Shown: positions 26,974 through 35,747 of the stretch, one piece after another | Layout of the letters: the number at the start of each line of letters is the position of its first letter | Numbering within the stretch: position 1 is the stretch's first letter | NCBI GenBank assembly: GCA_029778715.1 | Contig: JAKOPT010000045.1 | Span: 170,635 to 234,634 of the forward strand | Length of the DNA: 64,000 bases | Reading direction: 5' to 3' | Source: Actinomycetes bacterium | GTDB taxonomy: Bacteria > Actinomycetota > Actinomycetes > Actinomycetales > Dermatophilaceae | Notes under the pieces: generated by a model | The model's database searches: none | Told to the model about the DNA's origin: nothing | What the model saw: only the letters and a program-made list of their open reading frames with translations | Translations under genes and position numbers: made by a program

Positions 26974-28268
26974 GTAGGGTCGCGGCGGACTTCGCCCCGT
27001 TGGGCTATCACAACGACCCGGTGTCTGGTGACGTAGACGCAATGGGGCAGCAGGTCATGTCACTGCGCTCCACGGCACAGAGCGTGCGCCAGGCCCATGA
27101 GGGGCTAGATGCCCTTTCCAAGGCCGACCAAGTGAGCAATCAACTCGACGAAATCATGACAGATGTCACCGCCGTCGCGGGGAAGCTGAGCCTGGTGGTT
27201 GCACGCTATGAAGGCGCGGCCACGGCGCTGGACGCCTACCGACAGGCGCTGGCTCCGATACAACCTAAGGCCGACGAATTAGCCCGCCAGGCAGGGCCGC
27301 AGCACAAAGTTGATGCGGACAACTTCGATGACTCCCTGGCCCTCCGTGCTCGCATTCTAGTCACCTTCGATTCAGGTGAACACGACCGCCTGACCGCTCA
27401 GTATGACGAGTTGGAGAAGCAGCGCACCGCGGCACGGGCCGTTGTGTCTTCCGCAAAAGAGCAACTCAACGGCCTAATCAGACAAAGAGACGCAGCCGCC
27501 GACGCCGCGGCCAAAGCGATCCAAGGTGCTATGGATTCGAGCGGGCTCACCGACACGATTATCGACAAGTTCAAAGATCTTGTAGAAAAGGCAGGGAATT
27601 GGCTTAAGGATCACTCGCAACTGCTGAGTAGCATAGGCGACTTCCTTGGCTGGGTGAGCTTTGCGCTCACTTTAGCCTCCCTGGTCTTCCCCGTGCTGCT
27701 ACCGATAGCGCTCGCTGTTGGCGCCATAGGTGCAGTCTTCTCAATTGCAGGTGGATTGGGGCAGGCGCTCAAGGATGGAAACTGGGGAGCATTCGCACTT
27801 TCAACTGCCTTTTCTGTCTTTACGATTATCGGTGCAGCCAAGGGTCTTAAGGCCGTCGGCACGATAGCCTCCAAAGGAAAAATGCCGTTAGTGCAGGCGA
27901 TGAGAACTTACGGGAAGGCGTCAGCCCGCCTCACGAATGTGGCGGGACACCAAATGGCTAAGACCAAAGCTCTCATCAGGGGCCTTAAAGGGCATTCGAC
28001 TCCATTGACAAAAAAGCTGGGCAAAGCCATTTCACTTGCCGGGCAAGGTAAGAAGCTTCTTAAAGCGGTCACTGCGGAGGCGGGCGCAAAGGCTCTTCGT
28101 CGTTTGGGGTTAAGCCCAAAGTCAGCGACTCAGGCCACGCGAGCAACCCTAGAAACGCTTCTCAAGCAGGTCGGATCACACACGTCGTCCGGCGACGCTC
28201 GTAGCGAGGCGCCAAGGTATGACTCTGTTCACCGTACCGAACGTACTTACATGCAGGTTGCGGCATGA
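26970..28268 (+). CDS. T7SS-signal protein with central hydrophobic region
   Basis: The 432-residue protein starts at ATG 26970 in an ATGA overlap. The N-terminal 200 residues are long helices resembling the T7SS-signal domain of actinobacterial secreted proteins (FAPLGYHNDPVSGDVDAM ... QVMSLRSTAQSVRQAHEGL). A hydrophobic stretch follows (about 218-265, GWVSFALTLASLVFPVLLPIA), then a basic C-terminal third rich in Lys (GKMPLVQAMRTYGKASARL). In related proteins this position carries a toxin. I recognise no toxin fold here, so the end may be a pore-forming or unknown effector domain. The region is notably A+T-rich for this genome. The two following genes overlap in series, as effector-accessory pairs often do. 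Confidence 0.72.
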   Translation: MSRVAADFAPLGYHNDPVSGDVDAMGQQVMSLRSTAQSVRQAHEGLDALSKADQVSNQLDEIMTDVTAVAGKLSLVVARYEGAATALDAYRQALAPIQPKADELARQAGPQHKVDADNFDDSLALRARILVTFDSGEHDRLTAQYDELEKQRTAARAVVSSAKEQLNGLIRQRDAAADAAAKAIQGAMDSSGLTDTIIDKFKDLVEKAGNWLKDHSQLLSSIGDFLGWVSFALTLASLVFPVLLPIALAVGAIGAVFSIAGGLGQALKDGNWGAFALSTAFSVFTIIGAAKGLKAVGTIASKGKMPLVQAMRTYGKASARLTNVAGHQMAKTKALIRGLKGHSTPLTKKLGKAISLAGQGKKLLKAVTAEAGAKALRRLGLSPKSATQATRATLETLLKQVGSHTSSGDARSEAPRYDSVHRTERTYMQVAA

Positions 28269-28906
28269 AGGCCTTCGATTTAAACGTCGTCCCCGGATTC
28301 TTGCGGTTTGACCTTCCGATTGCCGATGAAGGTGCGCTGCGTGAAATGGTGAGTCAGGCGGTTCAGACAGCTCCACCGCATGTGTTTGCGAGTGTAGCCA
28401 GCGGCCTGCACGCAGGGATTCTTGGGATGTTCGATCACCTCGTTGCCGACGGATGCTTCCTCGTGTTCTTGGCGTCGCCCAAGTCGCTATTCGCCGCATC
28501 TCAACCGATGCTGGCGTTCCGTCAGTGCGAGGCAGAGATCGCTAGCGATCCCATGACCGCGCTCTCGGCCTTGGCTGCTAGCAACTCCAGCGCCGTCATT
28601 CTCGATATCGATCCGGCAGTTTGTCTTCGTACTCACCAGATTATCGAAATCGACATGGCTTCTTCCTTGCAGAGAGCTGAGGACGAATTCGATATTCGGG
28701 ACTCCGAGGGTCGACTCGATGGGATAGACATGCATCGACTCACCGCAATCTACACCCTGGGGGTCCCGGGTGAACCCGACAGCTGGTTCGAGGCGGTCGG
28801 GGTAATGAACTTGCCCGCGGAGGCCGGGCAGGAACCCGATCAAGCGGCCGCCCTCGGGCTATTCGACGGGATAATGACGACCTTTAGGTGGTGCAACGAT
28901 GCTTGA
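28265..28906 (+). CDS. unrecognised T7SS-operon protein
   Basis: The 213-residue protein starts at ATG 28265, overlapping the previous stop by 4 bp. I do not recognise the family. It is soluble, mildly acidic, without signal peptide or membrane segment, and looks like a mixed alpha/beta fold (FLVFLASPKSLFAAS; RLTAIYTLGVPGEPDSWFEAVGVMNLP). Overlap with a putative effector gene and with the next gene suggests a chaperone (EspG-like role) or an immunity protein; both are inference. Base composition matches the rest of the secretion operon. Confidence 0.65.
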   Translation: MKAFDLNVVPGFLRFDLPIADEGALREMVSQAVQTAPPHVFASVASGLHAGILGMFDHLVADGCFLVFLASPKSLFAASQPMLAFRQCEAEIASDPMTALSALAASNSSAVILDIDPAVCLRTHQIIEIDMASSLQRAEDEFDIRDSEGRLDGIDMHRLTAIYTLGVPGEPDSWFEAVGVMNLPAEAGQEPDQAAALGLFDGIMTTFRWCNDA

Positions 28907-29522
28907 GCTCAGTTTGCCCGAAATTGCGGAGTCCCTACCCGACGACGACACTTTCCCACGATGGTATGTCGTGCCCCCGGAAGAAATCGGGCGCGAGGGC
29001 GGTCCTTGGGCTTCCGCTATGGCAGAACTCCTCGCCGCGGTGTATTTCGAGGCTGACCCTGTCACCGGTTACAGGGAGCTGCTCGAGCGCTTCGGCCGCG
29101 CCGTCGCGAAAGAGAGCGTTCAGCCCTTTGACCAGAGACTATTCTATCTGCCTTTTGGGGCAGTATCGGGACTGATTGTCGACGTGGTCACAGTGGAGGC
29201 GCCACCATCAACGCCAAGGGAGTTGGTGCAGCGCAATCTTTTGGGCCTTAATCGCGATCATGCGGTGGAGGAGATTGATGACGGCAAGGATAATATCGGC
29301 TTCTGCTACTTTCACGTAGGGTCCGGTGAGTCTCATCGACTTGAGGGTCATCGGGGGGAAGTGATTCCGAAAAGCGCCAGTTTCTGGTGCGTGCACCGGC
29401 GCCTGATCGAAGGCTCACTTGTCGATATAGTGGCAACGGCTTCATCGGTCGACCTCGAACTCGCCGCCCTCGGATATCACACGTACCGAGAACTAATCCT
29501 CGACCCGGACCTCTATCGCTAG
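28899..29522 (+). CDS. unrecognised T7SS-operon protein
   Basis: The 207-residue protein starts at ATG 28899, overlapping the preceding gene by 8 bp, so translation is probably coupled. I do not recognise the family. It is acidic and soluble. Features include PRWYVVPPEEIGREGG near the start, a QRLFYLPFGAVSGLIVDVVTVEAP strand-rich centre, and a CVHRRLIEGSLVDIVATA segment near the end. Its size and layout resemble the preceding protein, so the two could be distant paralogues acting as a heterodimeric chaperone or immunity pair; I cannot prove this by eye. A 56-bp gap separates it from the WXG100-like gene. Confidence 0.65.
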   Translation: MLELSLPEIAESLPDDDTFPRWYVVPPEEIGREGGPWASAMAELLAAVYFEADPVTGYRELLERFGRAVAKESVQPFDQRLFYLPFGAVSGLIVDVVTVEAPPSTPRELVQRNLLGLNRDHAVEEIDDGKDNIGFCYFHVGSGESHRLEGHRGEVIPKSASFWCVHRRLIEGSLVDIVATASSVDLELAALGYHTYRELILDPDLYR

Positions 29523-29578
29523 TCCTCTGGTCCCCGCGACTGCGGGAGCGCCAGAACACAGAAAAGAAGGAGAATCGC

Positions 29579-29860
29579 ATGGCAAACATCAACATGGACT
29601 ACTCGGTCATGGCGGAGAAGGCCCGCAGCCTTCGGATGAAGGAGGAGACAATCAAGAGCGAGCTTGCCAGCTTGCAGAGCGAGATACAGGGAATGCTCGA
29701 GAGTGGCTTCACCACGGACTCCTCCTCGGGGGCGTTTGGCGAGCGTTTCGAGGAGTTCAAGCGCAACGCCGACAACCTGAACCAGACCATGAGTGAACTC
29801 GGCAACCAGCTCGACAGCATTGCCAACCGCTTCGCGGAGTTGGACCAGTCGTCCAGCTGA
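29579..29860 (+). CDS. WXG100-family small secreted protein
   Basis: The 93-residue protein starts at ATG 29579, with AGAAGGAG 6 bp upstream. It is a helix-turn-helix hairpin of the ESAT-6/CFP-10 type, likely exported as a dimer by the EccC/EssC-type ATPase. Length, charge pattern and the C-terminal AFGERFEEFKRNADNLNQTM helix fit the family. The central W-x-G turn is replaced by SGFTTDSSSGAF, so the tryptophan is missing. It is the last gene of the secretion operon and is followed by a perfect hairpin. Confidence 0.85.
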   Translation: MANINMDYSVMAEKARSLRMKEETIKSELASLQSEIQGMLESGFTTDSSSGAFGERFEEFKRNADNLNQTMSELGNQLDSIANRFAELDQSSS

Positions 29861-29877
29861 GTTTGGCAGACTGCGAC

Positions 29878-29904
29878 GGGGCCGGGCGCGTGGCGCCCGG
29901 CCCC
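29878..29904. terminator. perfect 12-bp hairpin ending the secretion operon
   Basis: GGGGCCGGGCGC (29878-29889) and GCGCCCGGCCCC (29893-29904) are separated by a 3-base loop, 17 bp after the WXG100-like stop. It lies between convergent genes and could act in both directions. Nothing gene-like was recognised between it and 30152. Confidence 0.8.
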
Positions 29905-30152
29905 GTGAATTGGGCTGGCCCAGCCTGAGAGACTACTGGTGGCTGTGGACCTGGAGTCAGTGTTCATCCGGTCGACGTCGACTGTTTGGAGGACACCTCT
30001 GAGGGCTAGTTTGTCCAACCGGGGAGCAAGCGTAGGGTGCTGGTTCGGGCGAGAACTCGTTGTCGACCACTGCAGTTCAGGCATTTCATCACCGCGGGAT
30101 GCCGCCATCAGGCTGAATGGGCGCCGTTCGGAGAGCCGTGAGAATAGCGTAA

Positions 30153-32480
30153 CTACTGATGGATTTCGACCCAGATTTCCTCTGGACTGATGTCAAGTAG
30201 GTGGGGCGCGTGCGCCAGCACTTGTTGGTATGCCGTGCAGTCCACGCCGTCCCGGGGTCCCTCGATGACCAAGGTGGCGGCGCGATCGGTGGCATTGGCA
30301 TACCACTGAGCCGTCAATCGGCTGCTTTCGGTGCAGTCGCCAAGACCCAAGGTGACGAGGCGTCGAAAGCGGGTGAGAGCGGCGGTGGGGTCTTTTGCCT
30401 CGTGCACGAGAGAGGGGAGTGAAATACCGGGTGAGCCGTCGGTCGCAGGTCCACCAAGTCGCCCCCCGCGAACGTCGAGTTCGCCGGAGTCTGGGGCGTC
30501 AAAGGCGCGTAGGTCCACGCGAGCTCCGCGGGCCCTAGCAGCGCGAGCGGCGACTGCCATCGACTCGTCTACGAGAGCATCCGCCATCAAATGGTCCCGC
30601 CCCTCGGCCTCGGCTAGGGCCGCGGCGCGGCGGTCTGCGGCGGTGAGCACATTTGCCGCCCAAATCCTCGTTAACAACGGAATGACGCGGGTCGACAGAG
30701 CCTCGCGCCGGTGCCGGGCGGCCTGTTCTTCCAGCGCCGCGCTCTGGTTGGCTCTATGGGTACGGATTAGTTGCTCCGTTGCGTGGCTGAGTTGGCGCTG
30801 CGCTCGACTGAGCATCCCGCGGGCGAGCGCCGCCACTGCCATAACGATCGCCGGTCCCACGAGCAGCTCCCAGTGGCGAGCCCAGATGCCCCACCCCCAC
30901 GGCCGCCAACCCAGGACCATCGCCGTGGGGATAAGCGCGGCGTACAGCCAAGTCAACCGGAACCGACCTGACATGACCGTCATGAAGCCGATCGGGAGGG
31001 TGGCGCCGACAAACCACATTCGCCAGTCGACGACCGTGCCTAGGGGGGTGCGGCGCACGAGGTAGACGACCGTTATCGCGGTTATGATCACCGCCATTGC
31101 CTGCGCCCCGGCGCGATCGATAGTCACGAGTGCGGCTGCGCCGACCAGTAGCGCCGCAGCCAGCCAGAACGCCGGCGGCCACGTGTCATACCGCGGGAGC
31201 CACAGCCCTACGCTGGAGGCGAGCCCAACGGCCGCATGGAGCGTCGTCCACAGTGGCCCCAGGATGACCCCCGCCCGCCAGCGGCCCAGGCGATAGTCGA
31301 TGTGGGTGGCACGCTCGTTCGAGGGCGGGTGCGGAGCAGGGACGGTCGCGCGCCAGGACAGCGTGACGGTCGTCCCCTCCCCGGGTGTCGATATCACGAC
31401 GCTGCGGCCCCCGACCGAGGCCAAGTGGCCTGGCACAGACCGCCCGAGCCCGAAGCGGCCAGGGCCCCGACGGTCGGCGGCCGCGAAGCCACGACCACGA
31501 TCGTCGATGGTGACCGTTACGGCCTGCGCGTCCCCGGTGACTGCGACGACGGCGCTAGACACGCCCGCGTGTTTGGCCACGTTGAGCAGGGCCTCGCCGG
31601 TGGCTGCCTCCAGGGCTGTGACCACCGCCGGCGGCAGCCCTACGGGCATCTCACCTCGTCGCTCCACCCCCAGGCCGAACGCCGCGTTGACGTGGCTCTC
31701 CATCGGCTCGCCGCCAGCTCCGGGCGTGGGCTTGATGACACCCAGCGCGGCAAGCGAGTCCCCGGCCAACACCCGCGCCGACGCGAGCGAGGTGGGCGTC
31801 ATCGCTCGGGAGGCCATGGTCAATGCCCCCAGCACCTTGTCGTGGAGCAACCGGTCCCACCGCTCGCGCGCCCAACGTAACTCCTGATGGGCCGCCAACT
31901 TCTCCCCGAGGAGCCGGCGCTGCAGCTCAGTTTGCTCGACCTCCCGGTAAACTCCCGCCAAGGCCTGGCCTAGAAACGCCAAAACGATGCTGCCGACCAT
32001 CGAGACCGACGCCTGCAAGACGGCCACGACGACCCCAACGGCAGGGGTCATCACCGCGGCGAAACTCGCCGTCAATGCCACGATCCATAACGCGGTTACC
32101 CTTCGGGACCGCCATACGAAGGCCGAGACGCAGGTCGCTACTGTCGTCGAAGCGTTGAGGTACATCGAGCCTGCCGGTGGGGTTCCGTGATGCGGCCCGG
32201 CGACCACCAGCAAGTTTGCCACCACACCCGCGACCACGAACATCCGCAATGGCCCAAAGTCCACACGGTTGGCCATCGCGGCCACAAGCACGGCTACCGA
32301 GGGTACGCCCAGGACGACGATCACCACGGCGGTCACCCATGACGCGGTCCACGGTGAGGTGACGTAGGGCGAGTGCATCGAAATGGCGACGTTGACGACG
32401 ATGGCGAACGCCGTGAGCCGCACGACCCCCATGCGCAGCCAGCGCAGCGTGCCCGAGGGAGCGACAGCCTGCGAAGTCAC
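30153..32480 (-). CDS. large NarL-type sensor histidine kinase with second membrane block
   Basis: About 775 residues if translation starts at GTG 32480; the frame is open further upstream but would overlap the preceding gene, and no start has a good ribosome site. Six or so membrane helices lead to an unusual HisKA_3-like box (RWDRLLHDKVLGAL) and an HATPase domain (EALLNVAKHAG, DDRGRGF, GLGRSVPGHL). After this catalytic core come a second set of membrane helices, a coiled coil (LSRAQRQLSHATEQLIRTHRANQ) and a C-terminal soluble domain. A kinase core between two membrane blocks is uncommon. The gene is a tandem paralogue of the one upstream; one response regulator precedes both. Confidence 0.85.
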   Translation of the reverse strand: MTSQAVAPSGTLRWLRMGVVRLTAFAIVVNVAISMHSPYVTSPWTASWVTAVVIVVLGVPSVAVLVAAMANRVDFGPLRMFVVAGVVANLLVVAGPHHGTPPAGSMYLNASTTVATCVSAFVWRSRRVTALWIVALTASFAAVMTPAVGVVVAVLQASVSMVGSIVLAFLGQALAGVYREVEQTELQRRLLGEKLAAHQELRWARERWDRLLHDKVLGALTMASRAMTPTSLASARVLAGDSLAALGVIKPTPGAGGEPMESHVNAAFGLGVERRGEMPVGLPPAVVTALEAATGEALLNVAKHAGVSSAVVAVTGDAQAVTVTIDDRGRGFAAADRRGPGRFGLGRSVPGHLASVGGRSVVISTPGEGTTVTLSWRATVPAPHPPSNERATHIDYRLGRWRAGVILGPLWTTLHAAVGLASSVGLWLPRYDTWPPAFWLAAALLVGAAALVTIDRAGAQAMAVIITAITVVYLVRRTPLGTVVDWRMWFVGATLPIGFMTVMSGRFRLTWLYAALIPTAMVLGWRPWGWGIWARHWELLVGPAIVMAVAALARGMLSRAQRQLSHATEQLIRTHRANQSAALEEQAARHRREALSTRVIPLLTRIWAANVLTAADRRAAALAEAEGRDHLMADALVDESMAVAARAARARGARVDLRAFDAPDSGELDVRGGRLGGPATDGSPGISLPSLVHEAKDPTAALTRFRRLVTLGLGDCTESSRLTAQWYANATDRAATLVIEGPRDGVDCTAYQQVLAHAPHLLDISPEEIWVEIHQ

Positions 32481-32592
32481 ACGCCGCTGTCTACTGCTTC
32501 TCGGCGTCGCCCGCAACAGGAACGTGTCGCACACCCGGTGTCGCCCTGAAAACTCGTGGCCGATACGGCACCGGAGAGGGCATACCGCTGGT

Positions 32593-35043
32593 TCACCGCG
32601 CCACGTCGGCCTTCGCTTGTCCATCGACCGGAGGAACGATGAGCACCTCAACTCCGTGACCGTTGGCCTCGATGCCCCCGATCTCCAACGCCCCCGCTCC
32701 ATCACCGTTGGGCTGGGTACCGGACCGCAGGGAGCCGTTGAGAGGTGCCCTGGGCTTCAGCGGGACGGTCCGTTCCGTGTCGGGTTCGCACGCGATGGTC
32801 CCCGCGGCATACGAACTGTCGGGTTGCCATCGTGCCGTGACGCGATCCCCCTCGTATGCCGTCCTCGCCACCCCCATGAGGCTGCGGCGGAACTCCCCGA
32901 GGCGCTGGACCACGGCGCGTTCGTCGAGGACCTTGCGCGTGATCGGGTGGGACGCATCACCGGAGAGGTCGTCGCGGTTGGTCGACGAGAGGTGGACGAC
33001 AACGCCGCGGGCCCGCGCCTCAGCGAGCGCGTGGGCCAGAGCGGGAGTCACCACATCAGGGGCCACGAGTTGGTCGCGGTTGGCCCACTCCAAGGCCCGC
33101 GCGGCCTGACGGTCATGGGCTCTGACGATGTCGCCGCTGACGAGGTGCTGGAGAAGTTCGACAGTGCCGCTGGCCAATTGCCCCATGCGTTCGTTGAGCA
33201 GGCGCGCTCGGGCATCGATCTCGTCCAGTTGCTGGCGGGCCGCGAGCGCGGTGCGTTGGGCGGCGCGCAGGTGAGCGTCCGCACGCGCGAGCATCACGGC
33301 ATACAGCGAAGCGATCGTGGGGATCGCGAGGAAGGGCAGGGCCAACGGCCAGGCCCAACGGACGCCATCGGGATGATGCACTGCATATGCGGCGACGATG
33401 AGTCCGAAGAGGGCCACACCCGCCAGCAGCGACAACCGCGGCCGACCGCGCATCGCGGGCACACACAGCGAGGGAAGGCTCGCGCCGAGGAACCACACGG
33501 CCCAACCCGGTCCAGCGAGGGCCGGCCACAGCATCAGCATGTCGCTGAGGAGAAGAAGGGCGATACCCACCGGGATCATGCGACCGCGCGCCCACACGTT
33601 GAGCGCCCCGTTCGCCACCACCCAGACGGCGAGGCCGACACTGCCGAGAATCCCCACGGCCAGGCGACCGGTGACCGCTACGCCACCCAGGGCATGCAAC
33701 CCGGCGAATAACACGGTGATCCAGGACCACCGGCGAATTTGCTCCGCGGATACCGGAGCGGCGCTCTCCCGCGACTTGGCGGCCCAGTCCACGTCGACGG
33801 TCGTCCCCACGCCCACCGTGGACTTGACCCGGACCTGGCCGTCGATCGCCGCCACGTGCCCAGGCATCGAGTAGCGCAGTCCGTGCCGCCGGCCATCGAC
33901 CGCGAGGGGGTCGAAGCCGACGCCGTCGTCGGCGATGGTCACGGTGGCCGACATCGGGTACTGGACCACTCTCAGACGTATCCGGTTGACCCCTGCGTGT
34001 TCGACAACATTGCGCATGGCCTGTTCGGCCGCCGCGAGGAGCGGTTCGGCGACGGAGGCAGGAACTCCCCGGCCGCGTCGCTTCACGCTCGGTGTCAAGC
34101 CCATGCCGGTCGCCAACTCCGTGAGCACGGGCGCGAGGTCGACTCGCTGGGTATCGGTTCGCCGAAGAAGGGAGCGTTGGAGGGGCTCTCGCGGTCGCCG
34201 GGTCGATTCGATCGTGCTCCCCGGGTCGCTTGCGTCGGTATGCCGGCCACCGTTGGCCTCGTCGCGGCTCCTGGGGGCGGGATCCCCGGGTGAGTCATCG
34301 GGCTCCCGGGTCAAGGCGATCGTGTCGATCGCGTCCCGGGCCAGGGTGCGGGCCTGGTCGAGGAGAACGGGACTGGTCGCCCGGGAGGCCAAGAGCAAGG
34401 CGCCAAGGACCTTGTCGTGGAGCAGCCGATTCCACCAGGCGCGGGCCCGGGCGCGAACGAGCGCCCCTGCGGTCTCGCTCTCGGCCGCGGCTGCGGCGTC
34501 CAGGGCTTGCGCAGTCGCCTCGAACCGTTCGGTGGCGAACCGGGCGGCGAGCAGCGAAATCCACGCCCCAACGATCTGAATGGCCGCCTCCACCATCGTG
34601 ATCGACAGCGGCGCCAGGTGAACGCGGATGATTCCTTGAAGAACGGTGATCGCGGCGATCAGAGCGAGGGAACGCCGGAGGGGAAGAAGAAGAATCGCGC
34701 CGATAATGACGCAGGTGGTCCACGGTTGGACCCACGACACCACTTGCGGAGGGGGTCCGCTCGTGGGTGCGACGGCGACAAGCGCGAGGACGACCACGTG
34801 GGTGGCTCCGAAGACGGCGATGTCGGCATGGCGAAAGGTGTCGCGGGCGACCCGGAACAGCAGCCACATCCCGACGACGGTGGTGAGGAGCAGGGCGGAC
34901 CAGCCGAATCGCGAATCGTAGTAGCTGCGAGTACCAGGCCAGAGCAGGGCAGTAAACACCAAACTCGACACGACTCCGATTGCGACCCCGCGAAACGCGG
35001 CACGCTCGGCCCACGAGACCTTGACGTCACACCGTGATCCCAC
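32593..35043 (-). CDS. large NarL-type sensor histidine kinase, tandem paralogue
   Basis: The 816-residue protein starts at GTG 35043, 17 bp after the response-regulator stop. N-terminal membrane helices (about 15-170) are followed by AWWNRLLHDKVLGAL (phospho-acceptor His in the HDK box), a low-complexity insertion (about 250-300), HATPase motifs (EQAMRNVVEHAG, DDGVGF, HGLRYSMPGHVAAIDG), then a second membrane block (about 455-590), a coiled coil and a soluble C-terminal domain. The HDKVLGALxxASRA box is nearly identical to that of the downstream kinase, so the pair arose by duplication. It probably phosphorylates the upstream LuxR-type regulator; the signal is unknown. Confidence 0.88.
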   Translation of the reverse strand: MGSRCDVKVSWAERAAFRGVAIGVVSSLVFTALLWPGTRSYYDSRFGWSALLLTTVVGMWLLFRVARDTFRHADIAVFGATHVVVLALVAVAPTSGPPPQVVSWVQPWTTCVIIGAILLLPLRRSLALIAAITVLQGIIRVHLAPLSITMVEAAIQIVGAWISLLAARFATERFEATAQALDAAAAAESETAGALVRARARAWWNRLLHDKVLGALLLASRATSPVLLDQARTLARDAIDTIALTREPDDSPGDPAPRSRDEANGGRHTDASDPGSTIESTRRPREPLQRSLLRRTDTQRVDLAPVLTELATGMGLTPSVKRRGRGVPASVAEPLLAAAEQAMRNVVEHAGVNRIRLRVVQYPMSATVTIADDGVGFDPLAVDGRRHGLRYSMPGHVAAIDGQVRVKSTVGVGTTVDVDWAAKSRESAAPVSAEQIRRWSWITVLFAGLHALGGVAVTGRLAVGILGSVGLAVWVVANGALNVWARGRMIPVGIALLLLSDMLMLWPALAGPGWAVWFLGASLPSLCVPAMRGRPRLSLLAGVALFGLIVAAYAVHHPDGVRWAWPLALPFLAIPTIASLYAVMLARADAHLRAAQRTALAARQQLDEIDARARLLNERMGQLASGTVELLQHLVSGDIVRAHDRQAARALEWANRDQLVAPDVVTPALAHALAEARARGVVVHLSSTNRDDLSGDASHPITRKVLDERAVVQRLGEFRRSLMGVARTAYEGDRVTARWQPDSSYAAGTIACEPDTERTVPLKPRAPLNGSLRSGTQPNGDGAGALEIGGIEANGHGVEVLIVPPVDGQAKADVAR

Positions 35044-35060
35044 CCCTTGGTCGCCGCCGC

Positions 35061-35747
35061 TCAGTCGTCCGGGAGACTGCCAGGAGTGGGGAGTATGCCG
35101 TCTTCGACGGCTCGGATGTAGAGATCCGTCTTCGTGTTTGCCGGACGACCTGCCTGCGAGTACTTCGTCCTCGCCCGCAGCAGGTAGGTCCGCGCGGTGT
35201 CCTCGCTGACGCGCAGGCGACGGGCCACCGACGTCAACTTCATGCCGGCGGCATACAAGCGCACTGCCTCGACCTCACGAGGGGCAAGGTTGGGAGTCGT
35301 CCATGCCTCGTCCTGGGCCACGGCCACGGCCCATTCGGAGGACAGGTAGGGCACCCCGGAGGCCACGAGGTTCACCGCGTAGGCAATCGTGGCGAGATCC
35401 TCGCTCTTGGAGAGGATTCCTGAGGCACCGGCGCGGAAGGTGCGGGCGACCAGACGCACGCGCGGGTCTTGGGTGAAGAGCAGGATCGGCCAGCCCCGGG
35501 CGGTCAGTCGACGGACGTTGTCTGCAGGATCGGACCCATCGCGCAATTCGATGTCGAGCAGGATGACATCAACCGCAGGCTCGGTCGCCAGGAAGTCCCC
35601 CACCGTCTTGGTGACCGGGGCGACCACGGCACCGGGAAGATGCCAACGCAACCCCTCGGACACCCCGGCCAGGATGATCGGGTGATCATCGACGGCACCG
35701 ATGCGCAAGTCGGCCAACAGCGGCAGGGCGGGCTGGTCACGAAGCAT
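35061..35747 (-). CDS. NarL/LuxR-type response regulator
   Basis: The 228-residue protein starts at ATG 35747. The frame is open 146 codons further up, but this start gives the normal family length and places the receiver domain at the N-terminus. Receiver motifs: AVDDH (about 19-22), phospho-acceptor Asp65 in VILLDIELRDG, and ILSKSED. The C-terminal HTH (LAPREVEAVRLYAAGMKLTSVARRLRVSEDTARTYL) binds DNA. It is first in an operon with two sensor kinases and is divergent from the HTH-STAND-WD40 gene. Confidence 0.9.
   Translation of the reverse strand: MLRDQPALPLLADLRIGAVDDHPIILAGVSEGLRWHLPGAVVAPVTKTVGDFLATEPAVDVILLDIELRDGSDPADNVRRLTARGWPILLFTQDPRVRLVARTFRAGASGILSKSEDLATIAYAVNLVASGVPYLSSEWAVAVAQDEAWTTPNLAPREVEAVRLYAAGMKLTSVARRLRVSEDTARTYLLRARTKYSQAGRPANTKTDLYIRAVEDGILPTPGSLPDD

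Noticed and set aside
29861..30152. Small gene between the secretion operon and the sensor kinase
   Set aside because: Short frames around 29939-30190 have no ribosome site or recognisable sequence; only the hairpin is convincing.
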